Source: Oscillospiraceae bacterium (GTDB lineage Bacteria > Bacillota > Clostridia > Oscillospirales > Oscillospiraceae). Taken from it: a stretch of 7,565 nucleotides of DNA. Position 1 is the stretch's first letter. Every line of letters starts with the position of its first letter. Below are positions 1-6,320 of the stretch, in pieces. The stretch covers positions 1-7,565 of the forward strand of contig JAQXJQ010000140.1 in assembly GCA_029009035.1 (NCBI GenBank), written 5' to 3'. A program made the translations under genes and the position numbers. The notes below the pieces were generated by a model, which did not search any database, had not been told where the DNA came from, and worked only from the letters and a program-made list of their open reading frames with translations.

Positions 1-1106
1 ACCTCGGGACGGTTGGTGGCAGCCAGCAGGATGATGCCCTTGGTGGGGTCAAAACCGTCCATCTCGGCCAGCAGCTGGTTCAGGGTCTGCTCCCGCTCGT
101 CGTTGCCGCCCATGCGGTTGTCACGGGATTTGCCGATGGTGTCGATCTCGTCGATGAAGACGATACAGGGGGCCACCTTGGCAGCCTCCTTGAACAGGTC
201 GCGGACACGGGAGGCGCCCACGCCCACGAACATTTCCACGAAGTCGGAGCCGGAGATGGAGAAGAAGGGGACATTGGCCTCACCGGCCACGGCCTTGGCC
301 AGCAGGGTCTTACCGGTGCCCGGAGGGCCCACCAGCAGCGCGCCCTTGGGCAGCTTCGCGCCGATCTCGGTGTACTTTCCGGGGTTGTGGAGGAAGTCGA
401 TGATCTCGGTGAGGGACTCCTTTGCCTCGTCCTGACCGGCCACATCGCGGAAGGTGACGCCGGTCTGCTTTTCCATATAGACCTTGGCGTTGGCCTTGCC
501 CACGCCGCCGATGCCGCCCAGACCGCCGCCGCTGCTGCCCATCTTCTTGAACATCCAGCGGTAGAGGAAGACCATGGCCACCACCAGAATGAGGGTGGGC
601 AGCACATAGCTGATGACGGCGGAGAGGAGATATTGCTCATTGGAGACCCGCTTCTCGCTGGCGTCCACGCCGTGTTCCGCCAGCAGAGGCACCAGGTCCG
701 GATCGCCGGCGGACAGGGGATTGGTCACGAAGGTCACCGATGTGGCGCTGATCTGGGTGTTTTCACCCATAAGGCCCTGGAGCAGGGAGGCGTTTTTGTC
801 GCCCAGCTGGGCCTTGAGCTGATCGGCGTAGGCGGGGAGGGGGGCGGAGCCATCCTTCAGGGTGAAGTAGTAGCCGTCGCTGCGCATCTCCACCCGGGAT
901 ACATAGTCGCTCTCCACCCAGCTGCGGAAGGTGGTGTAGGGTACCTCCACCTGGCTTGCGCTGCGCAGGGAGCTGGAGCAGGTATTGAGCAGCAGTACCA
1001 GCAGGATGGCCCACAGCACGATGCTGAGAAAGCTGAGGGACGGGCGCTTTTTAGGATTGTCGTTCTGATTGTTGCCCCGTTGGTTGGGCTTGTTGGGTCC
1101 GTTCAT
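1..1106 (-). CDS. ftsH: ATP-dependent zinc metalloprotease FtsH, N-terminal part (cut by window edge)
   Basis: FtsH is a hexameric membrane-anchored AAA+ protease that extracts and degrades misfolded membrane proteins and some short-lived regulators. The window holds 368 codons, read on the minus strand from ATG at 1106. In order there are: a basic, Asn-rich N-terminus (1-24), a first membrane helix (about 25-41), an extracytoplasmic domain (about 44-157), a second helix (about 160-184), a Gly-rich linker (190-203), and the AAA+ domain. Walker A is GPPGTGKT (260-267, Lys266). The pore loop is FVGVGA (293-298). Walker B is VFIDEID (316-322, Asp319/Glu320). The second region of homology starts near 329 and ends at ATNRPE at the edge. 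The HExxH zinc site lies outside the window, so protease activity cannot be confirmed here. The start is supported by an AGGAGG ribosome binding site on the minus strand (about 1112-1120). Walker A Lys lies some 60 residues later than in E. coli FtsH, because of a longer N-terminus and linker. The gene is divergent from rlmB. Confidence 0.96.
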   Translation of the reverse strand, partial: MNGPNKPNQRGNNQNDNPKKRPSLSFLSIVLWAILLVLLLNTCSSSLRSASQVEVPYTTFRSWVESDYVSRVEMRSDGYYFTLKDGSAPLPAYADQLKAQLGDKNASLLQGLMGENTQISATSVTFVTNPLSAGDPDLVPLLAEHGVDASEKRVSNEQYLLSAVISYVLPTLILVVAMVFLYRWMFKKMGSSGGGLGGIGGVGKANAKVYMEKQTGVTFRDVAGQDEAKESLTEIIDFLHNPGKYTEIGAKLPKGALLVGPPGTGKTLLAKAVAGEANVPFFSISGSDFVEMFVGVGASRVRDLFKEAAKVAPCIVFIDEIDTIGKSRDNRMGGNDEREQTLNQLLAEMDGFDPTKGIILLAATNRPE

Positions 1107-1128
1107 GGTTGCCCTCCTTCTATTTCAC

Positions 1129-1143
1129 CGGGAGAAACTCCCG
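1129..1143 (-). promoter_or_regulatory. small perfect hairpin in the ftsH 5' leader
   Basis: CGGGAG and CTCCCG form a perfect 6-bp stem around a 3-base loop. It lies between the predicted ftsH transcription start (about 1158) and its Shine-Dalgarno sequence. It has no T-tract on either strand, so it is not an intrinsic terminator. It could stabilise the mRNA 5' end or modulate ribosome access. That function is inferred; only the inverted repeat is seen. Confidence 0.4.
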
Positions 1144-1164
1144 TAAAATGCTGAATTCTTTTGC

Positions 1165-1193
1165 AGTATACCATAAGCAGGGGGTAAAAACAA
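1165..1193 (-). promoter_or_regulatory. promoter for ftsH (extended -10 sigma-A type)
   Basis: Read on the minus strand, TTGTTT (1193-1188) is followed by a 17-base spacer and TATACT (1170-1165). A TGG just before the -10 gives the extended -10 form TGnTATACT. The predicted start near 1158 leaves a leader of about 50 bases before the ftsH ATG at 1106. Only the -35 box is imperfect. Confidence 0.75.
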
Positions 1194-1241
1194 GAAATGT
1201 TCATGTCGGTACTGTGAATTTTCTGTGACGAAAAGGGGAGT

Positions 1242-1261
1242 GAGGGTATTTTCCCTCTTTT
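1242..1261 (+). repeat. short inverted repeat GAGGG-N6-CCCTC plus T-run, beside the rlmB promoter
   Basis: GAGGG (1242-1246) and CCCTC (1253-1257) flank a 6-base AT-rich loop and are followed by TTTT. An alternative longer pairing uses AAAAGGGG just upstream with the same CCCTCTTTT arm. It has the form of a weak plus-strand terminator, but no plus-strand gene lies upstream. It touches the predicted -35 of rlmB, so it could instead be an operator or could shield rlmB from stray transcription. Confidence 0.35.
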
Positions 1262-1286
1262 AAGAAACAAAAATCCGTGGTATGAT
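1258..1286 (+). promoter_or_regulatory. promoter for the rlmB operon (extended -10)
   Basis: TATGAT at 1281-1286 is preceded by TGG (1278-1280), giving an extended -10 element. The best -35 placement, TTTTAA at 1258-1263 with a 17-base spacer, is weak, as is common when the extended -10 is present. The predicted start near 1293 gives a leader of about 28 bases. The GAGGAG ribosome binding site is at 1307-1312, 8 bases before the ATG. Confidence 0.7.
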
Positions 1287-1320
1287 GTAATTTGAAAATT
1301 TATGCTGAGGAGCCTGTGCT

Positions 1321-2109
1321 ATGCAGAAGGACAAGAAAAATTTTGAGCCGAGAGACCGCCGCAATGACGAGGCGGAGGCCGACGGCCTCATTGAGGGGCG
1401 CAACGCCGTGACCGAGGCGCTGCGGGTGGGCACCGCCATCGACAAGATCTACATCGCCCGGGGCGAGACCGACGCCACCCTGGGCCACATCGCCTCCACC
1501 GCCCGGGGAAAGGGCGTGGTGGTGGTGGAGGCCGACCGCCGCAAGCTGGACGGCATGAGCCGCACCAAGAGCCATCAGGGCGTCATCGCCGTGTCCGCCG
1601 TGCGGGAGTATGCCAGCGTGGAGGATATCCTCGCCGCCGCCGCGGAGAAGGGGGAGGCGCCCCTCATCGTGGTGTGTGACGAGCTGAGCGACCCCCACAA
1701 CCTGGGCGCGGTGATCCGTACCGCCGAGTGTGCCGGCGCCCACGGCGTCATTATCCCCAAGCGCCGCTCCGCCGGACTGACCGCCATCGTGGCCAAGACC
1801 TCCGCCGGCGCGGTGAGCCATCTGCCCGTGGCCCGGGTGCCCAACCTGCCCGCCCTGCTGAAGGAGCTGAAGGGCCGGGGCCTCTGGGTGTACGGCACCG
1901 CCGCCGAGGGCACCACCGGCCTCTATGACGCCGATCTGAAGGGCCCCGCCGTCATCGTGATCGGCAGCGAGGGCGACGGCATGGGCCGCCTGGTGCGGGA
2001 GCAGTGCGATTTCCTGCTGTCCATCCCCATGCGCGGAAAGGTCAACTCCCTGAACGCCTCCGCCGCCGCGGCGGTGGTCATCTATGAGGCGGTCCGCCAG
2101 CGCAGCTAA
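1321..2109 (+). CDS. rlmB: 23S rRNA 2'-O-ribose methyltransferase (TrmH/RlmB family)
   Basis: This 262-residue protein is a SpoU/TrmH-type (SPOUT) methyltransferase. RlmB of E. coli methylates the ribose of G2251 in the peptidyl-transferase P loop of 23S rRNA, using S-adenosylmethionine. A charged N-terminal tail (1-21) is followed by the small L30e-like substrate-binding domain (about 22-95), starting LIEGRNAVTEAL. The catalytic trefoil-knot domain (about 113-262) has all three family motifs. Motif 1 is SDPHNLGAVIRTAE, with Asn127 and Arg133. Motif 2 is VIGSEGDGM, with Glu217. Motif 3 is VNSLNASAAAA, with Ser243 and Asn245. Length and ending (YEAVRQR) match RlmB/YacO proteins. The ATG at 1321 has a GAGGAG site 8 bases upstream and its own promoter. 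It is the first gene of a three-gene operon; the next start is 20 bases after its stop. A related TrmH-family target (another rRNA or tRNA position) cannot be excluded. Confidence 0.93.
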   Translation: MQKDKKNFEPRDRRNDEAEADGLIEGRNAVTEALRVGTAIDKIYIARGETDATLGHIASTARGKGVVVVEADRRKLDGMSRTKSHQGVIAVSAVREYASVEDILAAAAEKGEAPLIVVCDELSDPHNLGAVIRTAECAGAHGVIIPKRRSAGLTAIVAKTSAGAVSHLPVARVPNLPALLKELKGRGLWVYGTAAEGTTGLYDADLKGPAVIVIGSEGDGMGRLVREQCDFLLSIPMRGKVNSLNASAAAAVVIYEAVRQRS

Positions 2110-2129
2110 GACCGAAAAGGAGCTTTTCT

Positions 2130-4238
2130 ATGTCTGAGCACAAAAATCAACCGAAAACCGACGGCTTTTCCGTGGATGAGATCCTGGCGGAATACGGTTC
2201 CCGCTCCAAGGTGGTGAGATTTCCCTCGGAGCGGGCGGAGACCCCCGAGGAGATCCTGAAGGAAATCCCGGCGGATGAGCGCTCCGAGGCGGAAGCGTCC
2301 GGGGAGGATGCCTCCCCTGTGGAGCCCATCGGGGAGTGGCACAGCGTGGTGGAGGAAGCCGGGGAGAAGAAAGAGCCGCGGCCCATGGATGAGATCGTCC
2401 CCGAGACCGCCGCACGCCACATCGGAGCCAGACTGTCCGCCCTGTTTCGCAGGGCGGACCATTACGCCGACCATATGTATGACGACGCGGAGCCCGATGA
2501 GGAGACCCTCCGGGCGGAGAAGTACATCCCCGGTGTGGACCGGGAGGAGCCTGCCCGGGAGGCCCCTGCGCGCAAGCGGCCCCGCCGTCCGGAAGCGGCG
2601 CCCCCGGACACCCCCGCCGCTGATCTGGCTGCCCGCTATCTCCGGGGACTGACCGGGAGAGGGCGGCGGTGCGTCCTGGCTTTTTTGCTGTCTGTGCTGA
2701 CCGCGGCGGCCACGCCGGATCTGACCCGGTTCGGTCTCGTCCTTCCCGGCGACCCCTTCCGCACTCAATGCCTCATCCTGACCGGGCTTCTGCTGGCGGT
2801 GGGCGGACTGTGCTGGGAGGTGCCGTGGACGGGGCTGAAGCAGCTTTTCTCCCTCCGGCCCAACGCCCAGAGCATCATGCTGTTCGCGTGGCTCTTTACC
2901 CTGGCGGACGGCCTGACCGCGGGGATGTGGGAGGGGCGCTCCGGCTGCCTGCCCTGTGCCGCGGTCACCGCCTTCGGCATGGCCTTCCACCTCCATGGCT
3001 ATCAGTCCCATCTCCGGGGCGACCGGGTCACCGCCAAGGCGGCGGCCCAGACCCGCAGCCCCTATGTCATCACCCTGGACGACAACAAGTGGAGCGGCAG
3101 ACCGGCCTACACCAAGTGGTCCGGCTCCTCCGTGGGCTTCGGAAGTCAGCTGCAGTCCCCCGATCTTGCCCAGCGGGTCTACCGGGTGGCGTCACCCCTG
3201 CTGCTGCTCTCGGCACTGCTGTGCTCGGTGATGGCCTCCTTCGGGCAGCATGTTCCCGGCCGCTTCCTCTGGGCGGCCTCCGCCATCTTCACCGCGGGCT
3301 CCGCCTGGTCGGCACTGCTGGCCTACGGTCTGCCCTATAAAAAACTGGCCCTCCGCCTCAACAAGGTGGGCGCCGCCCTGGCCGGATGGCCGGGTGCGGA
3401 GCGCTCCCGGCAGGGGGGAATCATCACCACCGACCGGGACCTCTTTCCCCCCGGAACGGTGCGGGTGACCCAGGTGAAGGTCTTCGGCGGCGTATCCACC
3501 GAAAAGGCGGTGGGCTATACCGCCACCCTGCTGCGGGTGCTGAACTGCGGCCTCACCAAGCCCTTCCATGACCTGCTGCGCACACAGGGCGCCTTTTACC
3601 GGGAGGTCAGCGGCGTGCGCAACCACGAGGGCGGCGTCTCCGGCATTGTCCGCAATCAGGAGGTGCTGGTGGGCACGGCCTCCTTCATGCATCTGATGAA
3701 GGTGCCCATGCCCCAGGGGCTCAATGTGAAAAACGCGGTGTTTTGCGCGCTGAACGGGCAGCTGGCCGGGATGTTCCTCATGGAGTACCGGCTGAGCAGC
3801 GAGGTGAACCCCACCCTGTCCGCCCTGATCCGCGCCAATGTGACCCCGATTTTGGCCACCAGGGATTTCAACCTCATTCCCGCCCTGCTGGGGCAGAAGT
3901 TCCGCCTGCCGGTGGATAAGCTGGAGTTCCCGCCCATCGAGCGGCGGCTGGAGCTGTCCCAAAGCGAGCAGGAGCATGACGAGGTCCCCGTGGCGCTGCT
4001 GTGCCGGGAGGGGCTGGCGGTCTATTCCGATGCGGTGGTGGGGGCGCGCCGCCTGCGCTCCGCCGCCCGTATGTCCACCTTTTTCGCGGTGCTGGGCGCC
4101 GTCGTCGGCGTGGCCATTACCTTTTATTTGACGGCGGTGGGGGCCTATACCTCGCTGACCCCCATGGTATTTCTCATCTTCATGGCCCTCTGGCTGGTGC
4201 CCGAGCTGTTCATTGCCAACTGGGTCAATCAATTCTGA
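2130..4238 (+). CDS. eight-helix membrane protein resembling a P1B-type ATPase with lost catalytic motifs
   Basis: I do not recognise a named family for this 702-residue protein. Residues 1-178 are hydrophilic, charged and probably disordered and cytosolic. Four hydrophobic helices follow (about 181-197, 213-229, 248-265, 271-288), then a soluble loop of about 60 residues, two helices (353-371, 379-398), a soluble domain of about 250 residues (400-648), and two final helices (649-669, 676-697). This 4+2+2 plan is that of P1B metal ATPases. The large domain also aligns by eye. TTDRDLFPPG (433-442) sits where DKTGTLT belongs, GVSGIVRNQEVLVGT (502-516) resembles the N-domain strands, LNGQLAGMF followed by ILATRDFN (574-581) sits where the TGD motif belongs, and REGLAVYSDAVVGARRL (626-642) sits where the segment after GDGxND belongs. 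DKTGT, TGE, GDGxND and CPC are absent, so ATP-driven transport is unlikely. The start has AAAAGGAG 7 bases upstream. The gene lies 20 bases after rlmB and 19 bases before the aminotransferase. That it is an ORF is certain; the ATPase relationship is inference. Confidence 0.85.
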   Translation: MSEHKNQPKTDGFSVDEILAEYGSRSKVVRFPSERAETPEEILKEIPADERSEAEASGEDASPVEPIGEWHSVVEEAGEKKEPRPMDEIVPETAARHIGARLSALFRRADHYADHMYDDAEPDEETLRAEKYIPGVDREEPAREAPARKRPRRPEAAPPDTPAADLAARYLRGLTGRGRRCVLAFLLSVLTAAATPDLTRFGLVLPGDPFRTQCLILTGLLLAVGGLCWEVPWTGLKQLFSLRPNAQSIMLFAWLFTLADGLTAGMWEGRSGCLPCAAVTAFGMAFHLHGYQSHLRGDRVTAKAAAQTRSPYVITLDDNKWSGRPAYTKWSGSSVGFGSQLQSPDLAQRVYRVASPLLLLSALLCSVMASFGQHVPGRFLWAASAIFTAGSAWSALLAYGLPYKKLALRLNKVGAALAGWPGAERSRQGGIITTDRDLFPPGTVRVTQVKVFGGVSTEKAVGYTATLLRVLNCGLTKPFHDLLRTQGAFYREVSGVRNHEGGVSGIVRNQEVLVGTASFMHLMKVPMPQGLNVKNAVFCALNGQLAGMFLMEYRLSSEVNPTLSALIRANVTPILATRDFNLIPALLGQKFRLPVDKLEFPPIERRLELSQSEQEHDEVPVALLCREGLAVYSDAVVGARRLRSAARMSTFFAVLGAVVGVAITFYLTAVGAYTSLTPMVFLIFMALWLVPELFIANWVNQF

Positions 4239-4257
4239 GCAAATTTGGTGACTTCTT

Positions 4258-5424
4258 ATGAGATTTATGAAACTGGGCGACAGGGTAGACGCCAATATTT
4301 TCAATCAACTGGACGAAAAGAAGCGAGAACTGGCCAAGCGGGGGACGGACACCATCAACCTGTCCATCGGAACGCCGGATTTCGAGCCTGACCCCTATGT
4401 GATGCAGGCGGTGGCGGAGGCCGCCGCCCGGCCGGAGATGTACAAGTACACCCTCAACGACAAGCCGGAGCTCATCGAAGCGGTGCAGGGCTGGTACCGC
4501 CGGCGCTACGGTGTGGAGCTTGCCCCCGGGCAGATCATGTCGGTGAGCGGCTCTCAGGAGGGCATCGCCCACCTGTGCTTCCCCTTTATCCGACCCGGTG
4601 ACCTGGTGCTGTGCCCCGATCCCGGCTATCCCATCTTTACCTTCGGCCCCATGATGGCGGGGGCGGAGATCGGGCTTTACCCTCTGAAGCCGGAGAACAA
4701 CTGGGTGCTGGACTTTGCCGACATCCCCGATGATGTGGCCGACCGTGCCCGGATGATGGTGGTGTCCTACCCCAACAACCCCACCACGGCGGTGGCGGAT
4801 CGGGGATTTTATGAGAAGCTGGTGGCCTTTGCCAAGGCCCATGACATCATGATCGTCCATGACAACGCCTATTCCGAGCTCATCTTCGACGGCGGGGAGG
4901 GGATGTCCTTCCTGTCTGTCCCCGGCGCCATGGATGTGGGGGTGGAGTGCAACTCCCTGTCCAAGACCTATAACCTCACCGGAATGCGGGTCTCCTTCGT
5001 CATCGGCAACGAGGCCATGGTGTCCCAATTCCGCGATTTCCGCTCCCAGATCGACTACGGGATGTTCTATCCCGCCCAGAAGGGCGCGGTGGCAGCCCTG
5101 AGCGGCCCCCAGCGGGTGGTGGAGAGCAACCGCGCGGGCTATCAGCAGCGCCGGGACGCCCTGTGCGGCGGTCTGCGGAGCATCGGCTGGGATGTGCCCG
5201 ACGCCGCCGGCACCATGTTCGTGTGGGCCAAGCTGCCCGAGGGGTATACCTCCTCCGTGGACTTTACCATGGAGCTGATGGAGAAGACCGGGGTCATCGT
5301 GGTGCCCGGCGTCAGCTTCGGCGAGCTGGGGGAGGGCTATGTGCGCATGGCCCTTGTGGTGCCTCCGGAGCGGATGGAGGAAGCCGTCCGCCGCATCAGG
5401 GAGAGCGGAATGCTTCATATTTGA
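4258..5424 (+). CDS. PLP-dependent class I/II aminotransferase, LL-diaminopimelate aminotransferase-like
   Basis: This 388-residue, probably cytosolic fold-type I aminotransferase transfers an amino group from an amino acid to a 2-oxo acid through PLP. Seen in sequence: SGSQEGIAHL (97-106), the PDPGYP loop (120-125, Tyr124 expected to stack on PLP), YPNNPTTA (171-178, Asn174), HDNAY (201-205, Asp202 to the pyridine nitrogen and Tyr205), SLSKTYNLTGMR (233-244, Schiff-base Lys236 and phosphate-binding Arg244), and Arg363 in YVRMAL, which should bind the substrate carboxylate. The order and wording of these segments match the DapL group (LL-diaminopimelate aminotransferase, lysine and cell-wall synthesis), but alanine, aspartate or other specificity is possible. 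It has GMR where many relatives have GWR, and DYGMFYPAQKG at the subunit interface. The start at 4258 has only a weak GGTGA site 6 bases upstream; ATG at 4267 is too far from it. It is the last gene of the rlmB operon. Confidence 0.9.
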   Translation: MRFMKLGDRVDANIFNQLDEKKRELAKRGTDTINLSIGTPDFEPDPYVMQAVAEAAARPEMYKYTLNDKPELIEAVQGWYRRRYGVELAPGQIMSVSGSQEGIAHLCFPFIRPGDLVLCPDPGYPIFTFGPMMAGAEIGLYPLKPENNWVLDFADIPDDVADRARMMVVSYPNNPTTAVADRGFYEKLVAFAKAHDIMIVHDNAYSELIFDGGEGMSFLSVPGAMDVGVECNSLSKTYNLTGMRVSFVIGNEAMVSQFRDFRSQIDYGMFYPAQKGAVAALSGPQRVVESNRAGYQQRRDALCGGLRSIGWDVPDAAGTMFVWAKLPEGYTSSVDFTMELMEKTGVIVVPGVSFGELGEGYVRMALVVPPERMEEAVRRIRESGMLHI

Positions 5425-5429
5425 GAGGA

Positions 5430-5468
5430 GAGCCTGCCGCGGCCCTTGGGCCGCGGCAGGCTCATTTG
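5430..5468 (+). terminator. strong hairpin after the aminotransferase, weak T-tract
   Basis: GAGCCTGCCGCGGCCC (5430-5445) and its exact complement (5448-5463) form a 16-bp perfect GC-rich inverted repeat with a TT centre (physically a 15-bp stem with a CTTG loop). It starts 5 bases after the stop codon, as a terminator would. Only ATTT follows it, so release may be incomplete and transcripts may read through into the dehydrogenase gene 30 bases on. It may also protect the 3' end of the operon mRNA. Confidence 0.65.
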
Positions 5469-5472
5469 CAGT

Positions 5473-5480
5473 GAGAGAGG
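5473..5480 (+). promoter_or_regulatory. ribosome binding site that decides the dehydrogenase start
   Basis: GAGAGAGG ends directly against the ATG at 5481, leaving no spacer, but lies 12 bases before the in-frame GTG at 5493. This favours the GTG start, although 12 bases is at the long end of normal spacing. No other purine-rich site lies between the hairpin and the coding region. Confidence 0.5.
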
Positions 5481-5492
5481 ATGTGTTGGCCG

Positions 5493-6281
5493 GTGAAGGT
5501 GGCATTGGTGACCGGTGGCAGCTCCGGGATCGGACTGTGTACGGCAAAGGCTCTGCGGGAGCGGGGCTGCGCCGTTTATGAGATGAGTCGGCATGATGCG
5601 GGAACGGAAGGGATCTGCCACCTGCAGGGCGATGTGACCGATGAGAAGCAGGTGGCGGACGCCGTGGCTGCGCTCATGGAGCGGGAGGGACGGCTGGACA
5701 TCCTGGTGAACTGCGCCGGCTTCGGCATTTCGGGGGCGGTGGAGTTCACGGCAAGCGAGGACGCGAAGAGCCAGCTGGATGTGAATTTCTTCGGCACGGT
5801 GAATGCGGACAGGGCGGTCCTGCCCATCATGCGCGAGGCCGGCGGCGGACGGATCGTGAACATCAGCTCCGTGGCGGCGGTGGCCCATATCCCCTTTCAG
5901 GCCTTCTACTCCGCGTCCAAGGCCGCTGTGGACTCCTATACCTGCGCTCTGGCCAACGAGGTTCGGCCCTTCGGCGTCACGGTCACCGCCGTTCAGCCCG
6001 GAGACATCCGCACCGGGTTTACCGCCGCCAGAAAGAAATCCGCCGCCGGCGACGAGGTGTACGGCGGGCGGATCTCCCGCAGTGTGGCCGGGATGGAGCG
6101 GGACGAGGAAAAGGGCATGAGTCCGGAGAAGGCGGGGGCGTATATCGCCCGCATTGCCCTCAAAAAGCGGGTGAAGCCCTGCTATGCCGTGGGGGCGTGG
6201 TACAAGTTTTTGTGTCTGCTCATCAAGCTGCTGCCCTGCGGCGTGCGAAACCGGATCGTGGGACAGCTTTACGCAAGATGA
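5493..6281 (+). CDS. short-chain dehydrogenase/reductase (SDR), classical type
   Basis: This NAD(P)-dependent oxidoreductase has a Rossmann fold. Counting from GTG at 5493 it has 262 residues. The cofactor motif TGGSSGIG is at 7-14. SRHD (32-35) follows strand beta-2; an Arg here often means NADP(H) preference. VNCAG (72-76) is the NNAG-type structural motif. The catalytic tetrad is Asn98, Ser126, Tyr139 and Lys143 (YSASK), followed by the PG motif (169-170) and a Thr at 174. After 234 the C-terminus turns hydrophobic and basic (WYKFLCLLIKLLP), which could be an amphipathic helix that touches the membrane, as in some lipid- or steroid-acting SDRs. The ATG at 5481 would add MCWP but has no ribosome spacing, and SDRs usually begin one to three residues before VALVTG, so GTG is preferred. 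Substrate is unknown. The gene lies 30 bases after a strong hairpin and has no clear promoter of its own, so it may depend on readthrough from the aminotransferase operon. Confidence 0.9.
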   Translation: MKVALVTGGSSGIGLCTAKALRERGCAVYEMSRHDAGTEGICHLQGDVTDEKQVADAVAALMEREGRLDILVNCAGFGISGAVEFTASEDAKSQLDVNFFGTVNADRAVLPIMREAGGGRIVNISSVAAVAHIPFQAFYSASKAAVDSYTCALANEVRPFGVTVTAVQPGDIRTGFTAARKKSAAGDEVYGGRISRSVAGMERDEEKGMSPEKAGAYIARIALKKRVKPCYAVGAWYKFLCLLIKLLPCGVRNRIVGQLYAR

Positions 6282-6320
6282 CCGACCGCCGGAGACATCC
6301 CCTATCTGCGTATCAAAACA

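Noticed and set aside
387..1154. A 255-codon open frame on the plus strand
   Set aside because: It is antisense to ftsH, which shows Walker A, Walker B and pore-loop motifs. The product is His/Gly-rich without domains and would run past the ftsH start into its leader.
1107..1320. A possible riboswitch or small RNA in the ftsH/rlmB intergenic region
   Set aside because: Both leaders are short (about 50 and 28 bases) and contain only one small hairpin. No known aptamer pattern is recognisable.
2130..4238. Reading the 702-residue gene as a decaying P-type ATPase pseudogene
   Set aside because: The frame is uninterrupted over 702 codons, codon use matches its neighbours, all eight helices are kept and it has a good ribosome binding site, so it appears to be under selection.
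3192..4304. A 370-codon open frame on the minus strand
   Set aside because: It lies antisense to the 702-residue membrane protein. Its translation is a low-complexity mix of His, Gly, Gln and Arg, typical of the complement of GC-rich codons, with no motif and no fitting ribosome site.
4225..5547. A 440-codon open frame on the minus strand
   Set aside because: It covers the aminotransferase, whose PLP motifs are clear on the plus strand. The antisense product is His/Gly-rich without recognisable domains and runs through the intergenic hairpin.
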